Part shown: positions 5,153-7,218 of the stretch, piece by piece | Position numbering within the stretch: position 1 is the stretch's first letter | Layout of the letters: the number at the start of each line of letters is the position of its first letter | Assembly (NCBI GenBank): GCA_030608985.1 | Contig: JAUWDC010000050.1 | Coordinates: forward strand, 1-7,218 | Direction of reading: 5' to 3' | DNA: 7,218 nucleotides | DNA from: Desulfobia sp. | GTDB lineage: Bacteria; Desulfobacterota; Desulfobulbia; Desulfobulbales; SURF-16 | Notes under the pieces: generated by a model | The model's input: only the letters and a program-made list of their open reading frames with translations | Databases searched by the model: none | Told to the model about the DNA's origin: nothing | Position numbers and translations under genes: made by a program

Positions 5153-7066
5153 TCAGCTGAGAGCACTCATTACCGTGGCAAATGAGACATGGCTGGCCAT
5201 GCCAAAAGAAGGGTTCTGCAGGAGTTTGGCCCGAATCAGGCGAGGGGAAGAAATACCACAGAAAAATCGTGCCTGTTGCCTGGGCAGAGAAAGAGCCTCC
5301 GGGTATTCAGCAGCCAGGCTGAGTGCTCTATTTTTCACTTCCCCCTTCAACTCCTGTAACCCTGAAGCTGCAGGTATGATCTGATCGCAAAGGCCATTGA
5401 GACAAAACTCACAATGTCCGCAGTCCGACAGGTTTTCTTCTCCAAAATAATTGAGCAGGAATGTGGTCTTGCAGCCATTACAATTGACCATATCCACGAT
5501 CTGGCGCAATCGCTTGATGTCATTTTCCTCACGTTTACTGAAACGGGCAACACACTCTTCCTTCAGCTGACCTTGTTCATCTTCAGAAAGTTTCTTCAGC
5601 TGCCGGTAGCCTAAACGGGCTTGGGCGACTTGTAATTTCAGGTCTCCCTGCTCTTCAAGGTAATTGAGAGCGGTAATTACCCTGCGTCGGCTGCTTCCTG
5701 ATTTTGACACGGCTTCATTAAGATCAATGGTAAACCAGGTTTTGGCTTTTCGGGCACAGGACAGAACAGCGCTGAGAAACGATGCCCTCTCCGCATCAAA
5801 TCTACTAAGAATTTCTTCTGAGCTTTTAAGAGGCTTGAATTTGTAGGAACTGTAGAAGGGGCCGGTTGACGCAATCACCTTGGCAAGTTCAAGGTATGTC
5901 AGCAGTGTTTTGGCGACCAGGGGACGTATGTCATAGGCGTTGGATTCCTCGTATATACTCAAATCAAAATACTTTCCTTTGGCCAGAGTCGCATCTATCA
6001 TCTCATAAATAGCTGATGGGTCGGGGGTGTCGCCATAGACAAAATTTTCCAGAATCGTCAGATCCTGGCTTCCACCTAAAAGTTCACAGATTGATTCTTT
6101 TCCGTCACGCCCTGCCCTGCCAATTTCCTGGGCATAATTTTCCAGGCTCTTGGGTAAATTATAATGATAGATAGAGCGGATGTTATTTTTATCAATCCCC
6201 ATGCCAAAGGCTATGGTGGCTACCACAATACCTGAATCCGAGGCCATGAACCACTCCTGTACTTCCTGGCGTGCCTCATCTTTCATGCCGGCATGATAGG
6301 CCCTGGCGGAAAAGCCATTGTCCTGCAGTTTGCCGGCCACCTTCTCAGCCGTGGCCTGGAGGGTAACATAGACAATAGCCGGGCCTGATTGATGTTCCTT
6401 TAATCCGGCAAGCAGGGTCGTTAAAGGTTCAGGGCCAGGTGAGAATCTTAGGGTGAGATTGGGACGGTAGAACCCGGTTTGGATGTGATCATCTTTTGTA
6501 ATAGCAAAGGCACTACGGATATCTTTTGATACTTCAGGGGTTGCTGTTGCGGTAAGGGTTAAAACAGTGGAAACGCCTAATGTCTTAGTTAATTCAGCAA
6601 GTTTAAGATAATCAGGCCGGAAATTATGCCCCCATTCGGATATGCAATGGGCTTCATCGATGACCATGAGGGAAATGGAACACTGGGAAATGAGGGCAAG
6701 GAAACGTTCATTGGCAAATCTTTCCGGAGCCACATAAAGAAGCTTCAACTCTCCTTGCCGCAATTTTTCATATACGAGCTGTAATTCTTCCGGTCCAAGG
6801 GAGGAGTCAAGGCGGGCTGCAGCTATATCCTTATCAAGAAGAAAATCGACCTGATCCTTCATGAGAGCCATGAGGGGAGACACCACTAAAGTAAGGCCGG
6901 GGAGATGCAAGGCCGGAAGTTGGTAGCAGAGACTCTTTCCCTGGCCGGTGGGAAACACAGCCAGGGTGGAATGGTTGTCCATGACCCTGCTGATCACCTC
7001 TTCCTGTCCTTTCAGAAAAGAAGAAAAGCCAAATACTTGAGTTAAAGAGTTCTTAATCTCATTCAT
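5153..7066 (-). CDS. recQ: RecQ-family ATP-dependent 3'-5' DNA helicase
   Basis: This 637-residue superfamily 2 helicase unwinds DNA in repair and recombination. Visible motifs are motif 0 (FLKGQ, 17-21), Walker A PTGQGKS (39-45, with Q where many RecQs have G), DEAH (137-140) followed by the RecQ aromatic-rich loop CISEWGHNFRPDYL, TATATP (172-177), VVATIAFGMGIDK (281-293) and QEIGRAGRDG (313-322). A zinc-type cluster of cysteines lies at 529, 532, 549, 552 and 555. It sits about 180 residues beyond the helicase core, whereas in E. coli RecQ it follows almost directly. A C-terminal segment (PRQQARFFCGISSPRLIRAKL, about 595-615) is typical of one RecQ subgroup, and no HRDC domain is evident. 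The start ATG lies 3 bp after the stop of a small upstream ORF and lacks a clear ribosome site, suggesting coupled translation. It is convergent with the diadenylate cyclase gene. Confidence 0.95.
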   Translation of the reverse strand: MNEIKNSLTQVFGFSSFLKGQEEVISRVMDNHSTLAVFPTGQGKSLCYQLPALHLPGLTLVVSPLMALMKDQVDFLLDKDIAAARLDSSLGPEELQLVYEKLRQGELKLLYVAPERFANERFLALISQCSISLMVIDEAHCISEWGHNFRPDYLKLAELTKTLGVSTVLTLTATATPEVSKDIRSAFAITKDDHIQTGFYRPNLTLRFSPGPEPLTTLLAGLKEHQSGPAIVYVTLQATAEKVAGKLQDNGFSARAYHAGMKDEARQEVQEWFMASDSGIVVATIAFGMGIDKNNIRSIYHYNLPKSLENYAQEIGRAGRDGKESICELLGGSQDLTILENFVYGDTPDPSAIYEMIDATLAKGKYFDLSIYEESNAYDIRPLVAKTLLTYLELAKVIASTGPFYSSYKFKPLKSSEEILSRFDAERASFLSAVLSCARKAKTWFTIDLNEAVSKSGSSRRRVITALNYLEEQGDLKLQVAQARLGYRQLKKLSEDEQGQLKEECVARFSKREENDIKRLRQIVDMVNCNGCKTTFLLNYFGEENLSDCGHCEFCLNGLCDQIIPAASGLQELKGEVKNRALSLAAEYPEALSLPRQQARFFCGISSPRLIRAKLLQNPSFGMASHVSFATVMSALS

Positions 7067-7069
7067 ACA

Positions 7070-7195
7070 TTACAGGTAACTTACCAGCCATGCCAGCACC
7101 CCAAGGGCCGCAATGGCAAGGATAATGGGCTTCATTATGTCCCAAATGTTGGTTATCTCGTCCGGAGATAATGTACTTTTCTGTTTTCAACCCAT
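7070..7195 (-). CDS. Small one-helix membrane peptide ORF with in-frame TGA at codon 3
   Basis: From ATG 7195-7193 the frame reads Met-Gly-TGA, then continues without a stop to TAA at 7072-7070, 41 sense or recoded codons in all. After codon 3 come a polar stretch (KQKSTLSPDEITNIWDIMK) and a hydrophobic segment (PIILAIAALGVLAWLVSYL) long enough for one membrane helix. The ATG has a good Shine-Dalgarno site, but the TGA would end translation after two residues unless it is read through. Three explanations are possible: selenocysteine insertion directed by the hairpin at 7153-7171; a nonsense change or base error (TGG to TGA is one step, giving Trp); or a true start at Met21 (7135-7133), preceded by GGGA. 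The recQ start lies 3 bp after the TAA. No family recognised. The membrane helix is visible; the N-terminus is uncertain. Confidence 0.5.
7153..7171 (-). promoter_or_regulatory. Perfect 7-bp hairpin after the TGA, SECIS-like
   Basis: On the minus strand TTATCTC, loop CGGAC and GAGATAA form a perfect 7-bp stem with a 5-nt loop. The stem begins 15 nt after the in-frame TGA (7189-7187), and the loop begins 22 nt after it. Bacterial SECIS elements are stem-loops at about this distance, with a small loop carrying an early G; the E. coli fdhF element is similar in size and spacing. The bulged U seen in fdhF is absent. The hairpin is certain; its function is not. Confidence 0.4.
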
Positions 7196-7201
7196 GATAA
7201 A

Positions 7202-7208
7202 CCTCTCT
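7202..7208 (-). promoter_or_regulatory. Shine-Dalgarno site for the TGA-containing small ORF
   Basis: AGAGAGG on the minus strand ends 6 nt before the ATG at 7195-7193. It is the best ribosome site in this 150-bp stretch and is the main reason to take ATG-GGT-TGA seriously as a translation start, rather than assuming initiation at Met21. Confidence 0.6.
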
Positions 7209-7218
7209 GTTGATATCC

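Noticed and set aside
7060..7217. A second minus-strand frame (51 sense codons, ending in a TGA that overlaps the recQ start) is open from the window edge through the small membrane ORF.
   Set aside because: Its product is a His/Cys/Gly/Pro mixture without a motif (for example HYPCHCGPWGAGMAGK), as expected of a shadow of the hydrophobic frame, and it has no start or ribosome site in view. It cannot be fully excluded as the end of an upstream gene, and this weakens the selenoprotein case somewhat.

Overview
The window looks like chromosomal DNA from a Gram-negative bacterium. A lipoprotein with a clear lipobox, a tRNA 2-selenouridine synthase, and a diadenylate cyclase whose catalytic domain is C-terminal together suggest Desulfobacterota (old Deltaproteobacteria) or a near relative. 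This placement is an inference from gene content and protein flavour, with no marker gene to settle it. TGA is used as an ordinary stop by at least two genes (the AlbA_2 protein and the RecQ-like helicase), so the standard bacterial code applies.

Layout. On the minus strand at 1-1798 there is a tightly packed cluster. It holds an AlbA_2/HATPase_c_4/winged-helix protein with six tandem TTGK repeats, one or two very small overlapping ORFs, and the N-terminal part of a YkgJ-type cysteine-cluster protein that runs off the window. A gene-free stretch of about 450 bp (1799-2254) separates this cluster from the divergent plus-strand genes and contains a long imperfect inverted repeat. The plus strand then carries an unrecognised lipoprotein (2255-2911), mnmH/selU (2950-4002), and a diadenylate cyclase (4187-5077). 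Convergent to these, on the minus strand, is a RecQ-family helicase (5153-7066). It is preceded, with only 3 bp between them, by a 41-codon ORF for a one-helix membrane peptide (7070-7195).

How the genes relate. MnmH swaps sulfur for selenium in the wobble uridine of certain tRNAs and needs selenophosphate, so the organism is probably a selenium user. This makes the most unusual observation more interesting. The small membrane ORF upstream of recQ starts from a good Shine-Dalgarno/ATG but has an in-frame TGA at codon 3. A perfect 7-bp hairpin with a G-containing 5-nt loop follows 15 nt later, an arrangement similar to a bacterial SECIS element. It may be a new small selenoprotein, but a nonsense mutation, a base-calling error, or a downstream start at codon 21 are all live alternatives.

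The diadenylate cyclase is a standalone enzyme with an uncharacterised N-terminal domain. Its domain order resembles archaeal CdaZ/DacZ rather than DisA or CdaA. I see no tRNA, rRNA, CRISPR array or intact mobile element.
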